A DNA stretch of 64,000 nucleotides from Limnephilus marmoratus (lineage: Eukaryota; Arthropoda; Insecta; Trichoptera; Limnephilidae). The notes beneath the pieces were generated by a model. The model searched no databases, had not been told where the DNA came from, and worked only from the letters and a program-made list of their open reading frames with translations. Below, one piece after another: positions 42,164-53,595 of this stretch. A program made the position numbers and the translations under genes. Each line of letters opens with the position of its first letter. Within the stretch, counting starts at the first letter, position 1. The stretch lies in contig OU862916.1 in NCBI GenBank assembly GCA_917880885.1, positions 48,272,831 to 48,336,830 on the forward strand. The letters run 5' to 3'.

Positions 42164-42772
42164 TCTATGTATATATACAAAAATGAATCCCTGTTTCCCT
42201 TGGTCACGCCATAACTTCAGAACGACTTTACCTATTACATTCATCTTTTTTTTAGTTTTCTGATACTTTGTAGAAGGTTCTTACGGAAAGAAAAATGAAT
42301 AAAATTGCGCAGAAAGTTGGATAATTTCAGAAAAATTAATTTTAACTTCGCTCGTTTGGCAGTTCGCGCGTGTGATGAATGTGAATTTAACAGGCAGCTA
42401 TTTTTTTGTAACAAAATAATTGTCTATGGATTTTTTAAATTACAGATATTTTAAGTAGGTACATTTGTTAGGTACGAAATTAGATTGATAATATTTGTAA
42501 TTTATGACAAATGAAAATTGAATAAAAAATTTGTGATAATGGTACGCGAGCTGTTGAAAACTGAATGTACTGGGACTGAATATATGGAACGCAGGAGGGA
42601 GGTTGAAGGGCGTGGGAGTGGGAGTGGGATGGTGGTCGGGGTAGGAGGAAGGGGAACGCGGGAGGGAAAGGGGATGCGGGAGGGGAACGGGGACGCACGG
42701 GAAAGGACATGCATGGAGATACAATTTATTTCTTTGAATATGGCGTTGCAACGCATGCCGGGTACCAGCTAG
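42164..42772 (+). mobile_element. Non-autonomous Helitron-like element (609 bp)
   Basis: A|TCTATGTATATATACAAAAATG at the start and CCGGGTACCAG-CTAG|T at the end (42769-42772) give exact Helitron-type borders. Inside are AAAACTGAATGTACTGGGAC, also present in the 2.6-kb copy, and a G-rich block (42585-42690). Several overlapping frames in both strands over that block are composition artefacts. No Rep/helicase is encoded. Confidence 0.7.
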
Positions 42773-43309
42773 TTGTTAATAATAATAATTAGACAAAATG
42801 TTTTGCAGAATTCTTTGAAAATTTTTACCAAACTTTTACAATAAGATTTTTTTTTAAATTGCTGTTACTAAAATGCGTATTCATTATAGAATGTACCATA
42901 TCTATGCGAATATTTGAAATACCGTAAATGACAAAATGTTAATTGTTCAGGAGAGCGAAAAGAAAATTTTTAGTTTTGCAAAAAGTCATGTCTCCTGTTT
43001 TTGATTATAGAATTGTATTTTTTTTAATTACAATCGATCTCTCAGAAATCGATCTCTATTAAAGAATTCAATTTATTTTTTACCATTTCCGAAAAAGAAT
43101 CCTCTTAAAATGCACGTCATAAAGAGCACACTCATTTTCCTAGAAATGTTTCGAGACGCAGATCGAAAGGGAATAGAAAGTTTTTCAACTCATTTTTGAT
43201 TTTTCTCCTTTAAATTTTAAATTTCTACTACCGATATGTATACAATTCTAAGGTTCACACAAAAACAAATACGCGATAGGAAAAATTAAAGTCTTGTTCA
43301 CATTTAAAT
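42773..43309. other. No recognisable feature
   Basis: AT-rich; no coding or repeat match recognised. Confidence 0.4.
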
Positions 43310-43311
43310 TA

Positions 43312-44268
43312 GGGTAGGGCGGGGCTAGTTGAACATGATTTTGCTAATTTGACCCAGACTCGAAACTCTTATAGATATGTTCGTTTTTTCAATTTAGTAA
43401 GATAGTTTCATTATCTGGCTTTATAATGATATTCACAAAATGATATAATACATTTACCTTAGGCAAGATATTTAAATTTTCACGCAGAAGGAGAAATGGT
43501 TCAACTTGCCTCATAGGTGGGGCTAGTTGAACCACCCACGGGGCTTGTTGAACAATATAGTGTCATATATTCACACTCATGGTTTAATAAAACAAATTAT
43601 GTAAATTATTAAACTAAATTTATTGAAATAATGAAAGAATATAGAATTAGGTAATGGAATGATTATTCTATCTAAAAAAGCGAGTCTAATAAAACAGGTA
43701 AATTTTCTTTGAATTATTTAATCGATATCGCTGTCACAATTGACGCAGATATACATTGGAATAGTGCCAGATGTGCACTTTTGGTGTGCCCACTTTAGAC
43801 TGGCGTGACAACGAACGCACTATTCTCCTGGAAATTACGTATAAAATTACAGTAAGGAATCTGAATGGGGCAAGTTGAACCAAATGGTTCAAATAGCCCC
43901 AACCATGTTTTATTACAAATTTCATCGGATAACTCATGTACAACTAAATGTATTTCAATTTTACAATTGACAAAATACAGTTAAGTAAACACCAATATCA
44001 AATTGACTTACCTTGACTTGGTACCCTTTTCCTTGTTAATCTATTTTCAAAAAAGCAGTCGATCGTCTTTTTTTACTTTTGGAGCAAAAATCACACAAAA
44101 TCCCCGCGCACACGCTACGGACGCCATGCGCCTACTAAATGCTTGGTGGCGCGGTCCCCACACTTCTAGCATGCCAGAACATGTTCGGCATACTTTGTAA
44201 GTCTTTCGGCTCCGAAGATATTGGCGTGGCCCAACAAGCCCCTTGGTTCAACTAGCCCCGCCCAACCC
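43312..44268 (-). mobile_element. Pogo-like DNA transposon derivative with TA target site and repeated terminal motif
   Basis: Ends GGGTAGGGCGGGGCTAGTTG (43312) and, inverted, GGGTTGGGCGGGGCTAGTTG (44268) stand immediately inside TA on both sides (43310-43311, 44269-44270), as for Tc1/mariner/pogo elements. The core of the terminal motif, GGGGCTAGTTGAAC, recurs inside on both strands near 43493, 43522, 43539, 43864, 43890 and 44230. A minus-strand zinc-finger remnant at 43718-43826 is all that is left of a gene. At 957 bp it is an internally deleted, non-autonomous copy. Confidence 0.72.
43718..43826 (-). pseudogene. PHD-finger-like C-terminal remnant of a transposase
   Basis: The minus-strand reading is CVRCHASLKWAHQKC, then TSGTIPMYICVNCDSDID and a stop (43718-43720). 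The spacing C-x2-C ... H-x2-C ... C-x2-C with W before the His is that of the second half of a PHD finger. PHD-type fingers are known at the C-terminus of some insect pogo-like (DDE_1) transposases. An in-frame TAG lies just upstream, and no catalytic core is present, so it cannot be functional. Confidence 0.5.
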
Positions 44269-44270
44269 TA

Positions 44271-45689
44271 CTTGATAAATTAGGTACAGGTATTACAAAA
44301 TAAGGTAAATAATCAAACATTATATATAGAAAACTATTAACATTAAGGAAACTGTATAGATACTATACATGTCTCCTTATACACAAAATAAATAATAAAC
44401 TTGTACGTACAATCACAGAATGCATTAATATGTCCCAAATACATTATAACTCTACACGACAATGCGATAACATACTGGCACATTTAAACAACATCCACAT
44501 GCTAAGCAATCCATTGGTTACGACGGTGGCAATTTATATTTTTGCCCTGCAACTATTTTAAAACTAAAAAAAGCTGGGTAAGTTTAAAAAAAATGTGTAC
44601 ATATGTTATTTAAACAAAATAATGAAATAGAATTATACTGTATTAAAATTTAACGTAAAATGTATTTAGTTTAGATTAATGTATTTAGATATTTCTAGAT
44701 AAGTGAAAAGGTAATTTACTTTTTTCTGGTTTAAAAAAGGTAATTTTTTTTTGGAAAATGTACTTATAATATTTAAATACTTATTTTATACCTAAAAGTC
44801 ACTTCAATCCAATCGTTTCGTATTATTTGGAATCGAAATTCTTATCACTGGATGTAAATTCGAAAATCATTTACGTATCTGAAAGATATTCAAGGGCACG
44901 AAAGTAATTTATATATTTAAATAGCTTCATTTCACAGTTGGATTCACAGAGAGGAACTGAAGGGGGTCCCTTCTGGTCCTTACAATTTTCCTTTAAATTT
45001 TAAATAGCTTACCAGAAATATCACTTTTTAGTACGGTTTTTAGACTTTTTTATACGTAATAAAAATGCTAGTAATTTATTTTGCACTTTATTGAGAAATA
45101 TCTTGAACATGTACTCGGTGTCGGGAAACTGCCGAATCTATAGTCGTATCAGAGAACCCAAGAAACTTATTTTCAATTTTATCGACAACTACAGGATTAA
45201 GAAAACTTTTGGAGAACATTTTAATATATATATATATATATATATATAAGACAATTTGTCTATTGATTGTACTTCTTTATTGGTAATGACAAAACAAATC
45301 ATGTGTTGCTCTGTTAACAAAGAAACTACATTTGAAGTTTATTTGTCGATCTTAAAAACATTATAACACTTTAACAACTTATTTTTCTGATATCTTGATT
45401 AATTGAATGTCCGCTACATAGCTAGTCAAAAACAATAATAATCTGTTTGTATGTCACCATGACAACACATCAATGAATGACATTTGAAAAGTAATTCATC
45501 ATTCGAACACGAAGGAATCCCTATGCATTTCTAGGTAGGTATTCCTTTACATATATAAAGCAGCTGGTCCCCTCTAGCGACCAATTTTTTTCAGACTTTT
45601 GAACTTCGGATTCGATTTACTCAAAATTGAAAACTCACAACATCAAAGTCACACCACAAAATCAAGTCCAAAAGTTATTGAGAGTCCTG
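44271..45689. other. No recognisable feature apart from a TA microsatellite
   Basis: About 1.4 kb of AT-rich sequence. (TA)n at 45224-45248. A TATATAAAG near 45552 could be a chance TATA box. No coding match. Confidence 0.4.
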
Positions 45690-45905
45690 TTGTAGAGGTT
45701 AAAGAGGTCTCCCTCAACCAGTATTTCTCGATTCAGCAATGCAGTTGGTGAGGAGACGCATCCACCGCCAAGACTGGACAAACCTTACCCCACAAACCCG
45801 GGCACCACTGCTAAGTCAACAAAAGTATGGCAGAGGTGTTGATAATCCTATAAATAATACCCGGTGCGGCGATGCCCACACCCGCCTCCCAAATTGAATA
45901 GCTTT
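45690..45905 (-). repeat. Family B repeat, 5' half
   Basis: GAGGTTAAAGAGGTCTCCCT, CAACCAGTATTTCTCGATTC, GCAGTTGGTGAGGAGACGCA, AACCCGGGCACCACTGCTAA, GTATGGCAGAGGTGTTGATA and CCGGTGCGGCGATGCCCACA follow the family order in reverse. Confidence 0.65.
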
Positions 45906-46980
45906 GTTGCAAAGTATCTTAATTTTGTTTGGCCATAAACACATTTACTTTGCTTCATTTACGTTCCTAAATCTTCTCACGCACACTTTTCTATCAGCCT
46001 TTGTAATGTATTAGAAGATCTTCTAAATGATGCCGACAGATGCCAGTTAGTAGAGAAAGTGCTTCTATCGATGGCCGACAAGGGTACCAGAGTAGGCGGA
46101 GGCCATCGAGATTAGATCTGGCCAGCCTACCGTCCAGATTCAATTAGCCACTAGTATAGACAGGTCGTGTGATTTGTAGCATTTTTATTGTAAATACATA
46201 CGTAAACATAAACCAGATTGTTATCAAGAACCTAAAGTTATTAAGAAGTCTCCAAGTTAACTTATAGTGTATGAATGTAAATAATACCAAACATTAAAGT
46301 CTTGTAATGATTAAGTCTTAAAAATGATTTAAACTGATACAGAAAATTTGAAGAAACTATCCAAAACTAAATTCGAAAAGCTACAATAATAATTACTGGT
46401 TTGTTTACCTTAGCAATAACAAAGGATATAAGAAACATTTATCTTCTGAGCAAACTCCTTTTAAGGTCTAGTGAACTAAGTACCGTTGTTAAGTATTAAC
46501 TGAAACATTAATTAGTTGGCTGAATTACGACGAAGCATTACTTCAATCAGATTCTGGGGGTGGGTTTTTTTAGGTGTGACATAAAAGATATTATTTCGAT
46601 ATCACGTTAACAGCTCTCATCCATTTCCCGACCCGGGGGAGGTTTTTCAGTTTGTGGTTTGGAGCAAATATACAATTTTTTAAAATTTATTGTTAAAAGA
46701 AAGACATGTGTGTTATTTTTATTATTTTATAGAATCATTTACCTTAAATCGGTTAGTGAGATTAAAAATTGAAATGAAAATAATAAAATCACGTAAAGAA
46801 TCAATAAATAAAATAAATAAATAATTTCGCCTTTCTTCTCTCCGTAAATTTAAAAGATGGCCTAGAACCCCTTAAAGGAAGAAAACCCTTTTTGCGTATG
46901 TACGAAGCCATCTAGAGTTAGCGTCAACTGTGTGGTCTCCATTTTTTGCGGTACACATAAACAAAATTGAATTGATTCAG
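45906..46980. other. No recognised repeat; one short open stretch
   Basis: Around 46008-46110 the plus strand reads LEDLLNDADRCQLVEKVLLS, then MADKGTRVGGGHRD and a stop. It has protein-like composition, but I do not recognise it and there is no start codon in context. The rest shows nothing recognisable. Confidence 0.3.
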
Positions 46981-46984
46981 AAAG

Positions 46985-48125
46985 AAAACACAAAATACCT
47001 TTCTTACAAATAGCACAATCGATTTAATAATTATCTTGATGCAAATTTTTTTATTCAATATTAATACATTGAGTGTACGTAGACAATTCTCACATGCGAT
47101 GTTGCTGTATAAAATCGTAAATAAAATAACTGTCTGTCCTGAATTATTGAACAGAATAGATTTGAAAGCCTACACGGCACACACGTTTAATATTTTTAAA
47201 GAAAATCACTATAAAACAAATTCAAACCTTGCCTTACTTACCTTACCATCGCCTTATGGCAAGCATTTTGGTTATAATATATGTTTATTTATTATAATAT
47301 CATAAAATAATGTGTTCAACATACGAGTACAATTAACATTCTCTCTGATATAGATGTCTTGAATTGCGACCAAAATAATTATAAAAACTATACGAAAAGT
47401 ATATTAAATGAGATACGATTTTAGATTTTCACGGCCAAAAATTATTTTGTTATTAGTTTTTGGGGTCTTATGCCGTGTTACGCTACCTCCTTCTTTAGCC
47501 AACGTTTTGGACAGCGTTGCAGTGTCAATCATCAGGGCAGATGTGTAATAGTTAGGGGTGATGTTTGTACTTATCTACTTAGGAGCGATACCGTGTCGCC
47601 AGCTCCACTCCTCTACGAGCTGAGCTGCGTTTAGCCTGCTTAGCTGCGTTTAGCCTTGATGTAACGCAAAAAAACATGTTGAAGTATATTATAGCGCCAG
47701 CTCGTAGAGGAGTGGAGCTGGCGACACGGTATCGCTCCGAAGTAGATAAGTACAAACATCACCCCTAACTATTATACATCTGCCCTGATGATGGACACTG
47801 CAACGCTGTCTGAAACGTTGGCTAAAGAAGGAGGTAGCGTAACACGGCATAATACTCCAAAAACTAATAACAAAATAAATTAAATGAGTACAAAACTGCA
47901 TAAATGTAATGTTATATTATGTAATGACATATATTATGTACTACCTACATCCTGTTATAATAATGTAATATTTTTTAGTTGTTGTAAGATTACTGTTTCA
48001 TTTTTAGATACACAATGTAATAGTATAATGAGGAAATCTATAATTGGTTTCCCAGTTAGGTAAATTATACAAGTCTAAATTAATCAAATTGTAAACTGTT
48101 AATTTCCCTAAAATAAATAAATAAA
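46985..48125 (+). pseudogene. LINE 3' part, interrupted by a foldback element
   Basis: The plus-strand frame 47036-47305 encodes INTLSVRRQFSHAMLLYKIV and NKITVCPELLNRIDLKAYTA, a CR1-group RT C-terminal motif. The 3' untranslated region continues after the foldback (47413-47879) and ends in AAAATAAATAAATAAAATCA (48107-48126). Its reverse transcriptase core is missing. Confidence 0.6.
47413..47879. mobile_element. Foldback element with 9-bp target duplication (467 bp)
   Basis: Arms about 47443-47622 and 47696-47879 are inverted: TTTTTGGGGTCTTATGCCGT, CTTCTTTAGCCAACGTTTTG, TCATCAGGGCAGATGTGTAA, CGATACCGTGTCGCCAGCTC. The left end has an extra GATTTTCACGGCCAAAA. The 9-base direct repeat TTAAATGAG flanks it (47404-47412 and 47880-47888), inside a LINE 3' end. 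Nine-base duplications are typical of Mutator-type transposases. Non-coding. Confidence 0.72.
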
Positions 48126-48126
48126 A

Positions 48127-49102
48127 TCAAATAAATCCAGAAACAGTGAAAAATTTAATAACAAATGATTTTAACACCGGGATCGCGGGTTCAAACTCTG
48201 GAGAACTAAACCGTATGACCAATGAAGTATTTGAAGAGGTAGGCACTCAAAGATTGAGAAATAGGACATAGATATGTGGCTTTCTATCCTCAATGCCTAC
48301 CTTTTAGAAAAATACATTTAAATTTTACTCTGATATTTGATGAATTGTTCAAATTATCGTCTGATTCATGAAACAAATCTTGAATAATTTAGACGTTTAT
48401 TTAAAAACCAAGTTCTTAAATAAAATATCTTAAATCATTTTACGGTTGTTTTAAACCACAAGTCACCATTGCAATGAATACGTTTCGTAATTCGGAAATC
48501 TTAGCGTAAGTAATATCATTTTATTATTACCTTCATAAGATTAAGAACCCTTTTTTACTCTCTCCATAGTTAAAGCTTTTCTTAAAGTGAAAGTACGAAA
48601 TCTTTCAGTGATAATTTAAAATTGTAAGAAATAATAAAGAAATGTTATATATTTATATTTATTTATTAATTTTCGGGAAATCGACAGTTTATATTTATTT
48701 CAGTTTGTACATAGTATAAAATAGCCAAAATAAAACCAATTACGGATTTCCTCCTTGTGGCTTTACTTCTACTGAGACAGCATAATAAGAATAAGTAAGT
48801 TTATTTATGAATACTAACTACTTTTGTTTGCATTCAAAAAGTGAAAAAATGGTCTCATCATGCAAAACAACACAGAATATGAATATCCGGAAAATCCAAT
48901 GACTTTACAAAATACCTAAGTGGGTTTCAATTACTTTTATGATTTTCATAATATTGTGTTTATCAAATGTTAAAATTGGAAAAAAAAAGAGAAGGACTTG
49001 GCATACCGATCCAAATACACACCGAACTTTCTGTCCAAATGGTTACAAAAAAATGACACTACATTCAAATGGTTTCCATGGTTATTTATTCAGTTTATAT
49101 GA
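48127..49102. other. No recognisable feature
   Basis: AT-rich. A weak B-box-like CGCGGGTTCAAACTCTGG lies at 48184-48201. No coding match. Confidence 0.35.
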
Positions 49103-49676
49103 TACTAGCAGACCCGGCCACACGTTGCTGTGGCTAACGAAATACAAAGCCATTACCCAACCTTTATAAAATCCAAACCACCCGCTTGCCAGCTGCCCGC
49201 TGCCCGCTGCCTGAATTGAATATTTGAATTTCTCGGCTTTTCTCTACTATAATAAGCATGTATTATACATATAAACCTTCCCCTTGAATCACTCTATCTA
49301 TTGGTGAAAACCGCATGAAAATCTGTTTCGTAGTTTAAAAGATCTATGCGCACACACATTTTGAGCGACTTCAAATACCTACTTACTCTAGGACATCTAT
49401 TTTCCAATTTCTTCCGTAGAACGAATTTCAAAAGTGACTATAGTACCTACGGCCCGCCACCCGTTTTAAATCGCACAAAAATATGTTTTCTTTGAATTTC
49501 TCGGCTTTTCTCTAATATAATTTACATGTATTATACATATAAACATTCCTCTTCAATCACTCTATCTATCGGCGAAAACCGTATGAAAATCCGTTGCGTA
49601 GTTTAAAAGATTAACGCGCACATACATTTTGAGCGACTTCATTATTTTATACTATGTAATGATGATGAAGTAATAA
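49103..49676 (+). repeat. Dispersed retro-derived repeat with an internal tandem duplication
   Basis: Opens CTAGCAGACCCGGCCACACG and TTGCTGTGGCTAACGAAATA, as at 2463. The segment from TTTCTCGGCTTTTCTCTA through TATCTATTGGTGAAAACCGC, GTAGTTTAAAAGAT and ATTTTGAGCGACTTC is present twice (49229-49361 and 49496-49640). The end is TTTTATACTATGTAATGATG with a short GATGAT run. Confidence 0.65.
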
Positions 49677-49850
49677 AATTAATTACTTATGTGTTTAATA
49701 TTGGTTCCATTTTGGCCATTTTCTTACAAACGTTTGGACAGACAGTTTTATTGATACGCCAAGTCCTCTTTTAGGTATTTAGTCATCGGAAAAATTAAAA
49801 ATTTAATATGGATGTTACGAAGCTTTGTAGGTTTAACAGTAACAAAAATA
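49677..49850. other. No recognisable feature
   Basis: Short AT-rich spacer before the small foldback. Confidence 0.4.
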
Positions 49851-49859
49851 TAGACCATA

Positions 49860-50074
49860 ATATTTGATTTGAGATTTTCACGGCCAAAAGTAGCTATGTG
49901 ATTTATTTTTGGGGCATTATGTCGTGTTTCGCTATCTATTTCTTAAGTCAACGTTTCGAACAGTATTACGGTGTCGATCATCAGAATAGACGAGTAATAT
50001 CATTTCGAAATTTTGGCTAAATAAGCAGATAGCGCAACGTGGCATAATTTCTCAAAAATAAATCATGATAATCG
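49860..50074. mobile_element. Small foldback of the same family with 9-bp target duplication
   Basis: Left: GATTTTCACGGCCAAAAGTA, TTTTTGGGGCATTATGTCGT, CAACGTTTCGAACAG. Right: the inverse, GGCTAAATAAGCAGATAGCG, CAACGTGGCATAATTTC. It is flanked by the perfect 9-base direct repeat TAGACCATA (49851-49859 and 50075-50083). A 215-bp, more decayed version of the 47413-47879 element. Confidence 0.72.
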
Positions 50075-50083
50075 TAGACCATA

Positions 50084-50765
50084 TTTCTTTATAATACTCT
50101 ATAAGATTTTCCTAAAATCAAACTTCTGATTTTAAAGACTGAAGAATTAATTATAGAGTACCGTCATAGAATTTTTTTTTAATATACATGCATTCTTGTT
50201 GAGCGATTGTTTTGAATTCAAATACAACACCAGGAAAATAATAACGAAGTTGGTAAGTATCTACACATTTAACAAAAAAAATAATCTTGATTATTTAACG
50301 TAATTATCTACAGCGGAAAATCTGGCAAATTAGAAATATTATTACAGCATGGTGCCCTTGCGCAAAATTATTTAATTAAACGAATTACTGTGATTATTAT
50401 TAATTAGGTTAGGTTAGGTTCACTTGTGTGCGATAAGATATCATCGTGTTTTCTGCTTGCTTATTGACATGAAAATTCCTATCAGCAGTTGTAATAGTAT
50501 CATTTTAATAAGTGTTCGGGAAAATTTTTCGGAGCAAATTGCAGACCTTGTTTAATTTGTTAAATTTAACGGGTTCTTTTAATGTAATATGTTAGGTTGG
50601 GGTGTTATGTGCTAGCACAAATGTATTATTTTTGCTGCCTGCTAATTGGTATCGAAAATGCAATCAGGTCTTACGAAAATTTTAATTTTTGCTTGACGTG
50701 GTTAAGAGTATGTCTGCGCAACACAAATAAAATTATTATTTTGCTGTTAATCAATTTAATTAATT
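50084..50765. other. Mostly featureless; short TTAGG tract
   Basis: 50404-50418 reads (TTAGG)3, the insect telomere unit, in otherwise AT-rich sequence with no coding match. Three units can occur by chance or mark a repaired break. Confidence 0.4.
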
Positions 50766-50769
50766 CAAA

Positions 50770-51130
50770 GAGGGGGGGCCCTGAGGAAAAAAAATTCCTC
50801 AGAGTCTATGTCATCTTTGTGGATGCTTTGGTATTTTTAGAAAAAGAGATGAAGTTCTGGGAAGGAAAAATGTGTAAGGGGTGGAAAGGAATCCATTCCT
50901 CCCACTGCGGTGCGAAACAATGTTGGAGGCATCGAAAGGTCTCCCTTAATCAGTCTCTCCCGATCCGGTCTGCCCCGCAGCTGGTGGGTACATGCATTCA
51001 CCAACAAGACCCGGTCAAACCTCACACCATGTACCCGGGCACCCCTGCGAAAAGGTATGACATATGGTAGAGATGTTGGTTATCCATAAAATGGTTCCCG
51101 GGATGGCGGTACTCCGACTCTTCACGAAAA
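50770..51130 (-). repeat. Family B repeat copy
   Basis: GGCCCTGAGG, TCTATGTCATCTTTGTGGAT, GATGAAGTTCTGGGAAGGAA, CCATTCCTCCCACTGCGGTG, CTCCCTTAATCAGTCTCTCC, CGATCCGGTCTGCCCCGCAG, CCCGGGCACCCCTGCG and AAAATGGTTCCCGGGATGGC keep the full family order in reverse. The 157-codon frame at 50597-51070 uses a non-ATG start and is repeat sequence for its last half. Confidence 0.72.
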
Positions 51131-51925
51131 AAAAAAAATGAAACAAGTACCAATAGTTATGTACAAATGTACCTTAAGTACAATGCACACATCCCCTCTG
51201 ACCCTTTGGTTCAGAATATACCCAAGAGAAAGTCGAAAGGATAAATCCAGGTACTTAAAAAAATGATCTCTGAAAGGACTGGGCTTCAGATTAAGAACAA
51301 TGATAAAATTAATAAAAGGTCTCTTTTGATTGTTTTTTAGATGCAGAAAGCTTTGAACAGCAAACGTAAGCTTTTTCGTTCTTTTGTAACGCTGAGCTTA
51401 ACAGCCGATAGTAAAGCACAACCATTAAAGTAATAACGTGCCGTTGTTATTATTTAATGTTCAACATAAATTTCCTAATTTTTGTGTTCGGTGCTACATG
51501 TTGTTCGAGAAAAACAGTCATATAAATTAGATGGGAGGTGTGGTAATTGTTAATGCCGTACTTACAGTATTATTGTTAATTAAAAAGCTGTTTAATAAAT
51601 AATTATTACAGGTGAAATTTCAAACATTTTTATTAGCTGTTTTTAATGTAGAACATTATGCTAACTTTATTATATAAAGTAAGAAGGCATGACTTATGTT
51701 CAAAATACCAAACCATTATTATTCTTACTTCTTCAGTTTTTGTGAAATCGCTTTATGGCGTCATTTTAATTAAATGAAAATAAATATACAAAGCAACATT
51801 TCAATTCTGATGATCTTTCACAAGGGCCTTTCTCTATGACATTGTTCGATGGCTTCGGTCTATTGGGTTGCTAATGCAGTGACTCCATAAAAATATGTAT
51901 CAAGAATGTCAAAAAAACGTGAAAG
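51131..51925. other. No recognisable feature
   Basis: AT-rich; no coding or repeat match recognised. Confidence 0.4.
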
Positions 51926-52280
51926 CGTTGCTTTACCATCTGTTTCGATAGCTATTGGAAGTTGTTATTTTCTTCCGCGGAGTTCGGTATCTCTACCTAC
52001 CACTGTTGGAATGAAAGGGATGAAGGGGAAAAAATGGGATGTCCACCGAAAACAAGATGACCCTACCTTGCTGGTGATGTTCCGGGGTCCCACACTCATG
52101 CACTCAAGAAAACTCCATGGTTGAAAACACGTATCTTGCACGGATCCGGGCTTCGACTATAAAGCGACGAGACCAAAGTATTTGGCTGCCAGCACCGCGC
52201 GGTGTAGAAATTGCACTGACTTCGCGGTTAGGAATCAATCTTGAACCGGTGACAATGGCAAGATGGATATATCAGGATAG
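51926..52280 (+). repeat. Internal block of the 25.3-kb element, without its ends
   Basis: TTTCGATAGCTATTGGAAGT, GTATCTCTACCTACCACTGT, ATGACCCTACCTTGCTGGTG, CAAAGTATTTGGCTGCCAGC and GAACCGGTGACAATGGCAAG match 25440-25745 in inverse orientation with few differences. The outer foldback modules (CACGGCCAAAA, ACGTTTCGGACAG) are absent here. Confidence 0.7.
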
Positions 52281-53239
52281 GTAGGTAAGACGGGAGAGAT
52301 ACATGGGAGTAGGTATAGATTTTCCCGAACACCATCCCTTTACCATATCGTATAGCTTGGAATAAAAATTCACATCTACGTGTAGGTACATTATTCGATT
52401 GAATTGAAAAATTGAATTTGATATCTTTCATATTTTTTGCTACACAGACAAATTGAAATAAAGGAACAACAAATATGTAGCTACCAGGAACCAGCTTGTC
52501 TAAAAATGATGTCAGAACCAAATGGTTTACGTTTCAATTTATTTCACATTTCTAAGGAAATTGACAATTTCCTCCAATTTGACGTATCAATTTACTGTCA
52601 AATTTGCGTACAACAATCACTCAGCTTGGTTTACTAGGAAGAAACTCTATTATTTCAATAAAAAATATATTCTGGATGAGAAATTTCATCACATCAAAAT
52701 AAATTAATGACATTTTCGAAGAAAATAATCATACCCATCAATAAATCAGCTTATTATTTGAAAAGTTTTTTTTTTCCTTTTGTAATGTTAAATAATATTT
52801 TGTAATATTATCTTTCTGATGTAGTAAAAATTTGCAATTATAAACAACTTTGTTGTTGTTAAATTTCTAGGTCAACGCGACTGCTTTTAGATCTTAACGT
52901 TTTTTTCATATTAAGCTGCGTAGCTTTGCAAAAAAATAAGATATTTTTTATCTATAATTCGGACGTGCTCTATTATCTTTGTTTCGGACGAAACCTAATA
53001 TTAAAGCTCGAGACATGTGATTATAACGCCAAAATATTGGTATAGGTACAACTTTCTTTCAATCGACTTTGGATGGGCATTTATAATAATTACATGTTTT
53101 ATTTATCATTCTCTTGAGAAAACAGAAACCGGAACCGGAACGCTGACCCGGAAGCTTTTAACTGTTGTTTTAATTTTATAAGTCCCTCTTGCTAACCGCT
53201 GAACAGAAAATTTCTAGAAGTGCTATATATATATATATA
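52281..53239. other. No recognisable feature
   Basis: AT-rich; short frames only, none familiar. (TA)n at 53226-53245. Confidence 0.4.
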
Positions 53240-53245
53240 TATATG

Positions 53246-53595
53246 CGCAAATAAATTTTATTTGATTAATTTGTGTTATTTCACAATTAATTCATTTAAA
53301 ATAATATATAGTATATTTGCGGCATGTTCCAGAGTGGAAGATACTATTAGTATCGCCCTGGTGTAAGACCACCATTCAGAATTGAAAAGTTGCTTGAAAA
53401 TGGCTTTAGCCGTGTTTAGTGACCAGATCTGAATAGCCAGGTACTTCCCAACCTTCCTCTTCCCCACCTCCTTCCCCTCCCCACTACCTTCAGCCTCACA
53501 ACATACCCCAGTTGGGGATGCCATAGTCTCACTGGCTCCAGACGGGAGCAGTTGAGATTCTTGTGCGGTATTCACTGTAAAAAAAAAAAAAAATA
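53246..53595 (+). repeat. Family A SINE, clear copy without tRNA head
   Basis: GCAAATAAATTTTATTTGAT, TTAATTTGTGTTATTTCACA, GTATATTTGCGGCATGTTCC, AGTATCGCCCTGGTGTAAGA, CCACCATTCAGAATTG, GTGACCAGATCTGAATAGCC, CTCCCCACTACCTTCAGCCT, CCCCAGTTGGGGATGCCATA, CACTGGCTCCAGACGGGAGC, TTCTTGTGCGGTATTCACTG and an A run. This is a good reference for the family body and 3' end. Confidence 0.78.

Noticed and set aside
46008..46110. A short exon-like reading LEDLLNDADRCQLVEKVLLS
   Set aside because: No start, splice context or recognisable family; could be chance.
50404..50418. Interstitial telomere array
   Set aside because: Only three TTAGG units; too short to claim a telomeric origin.
50597..51070. 157-codon plus-strand frame
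   Set aside because: It has no ATG at its start, and the last half lies in a family B copy.
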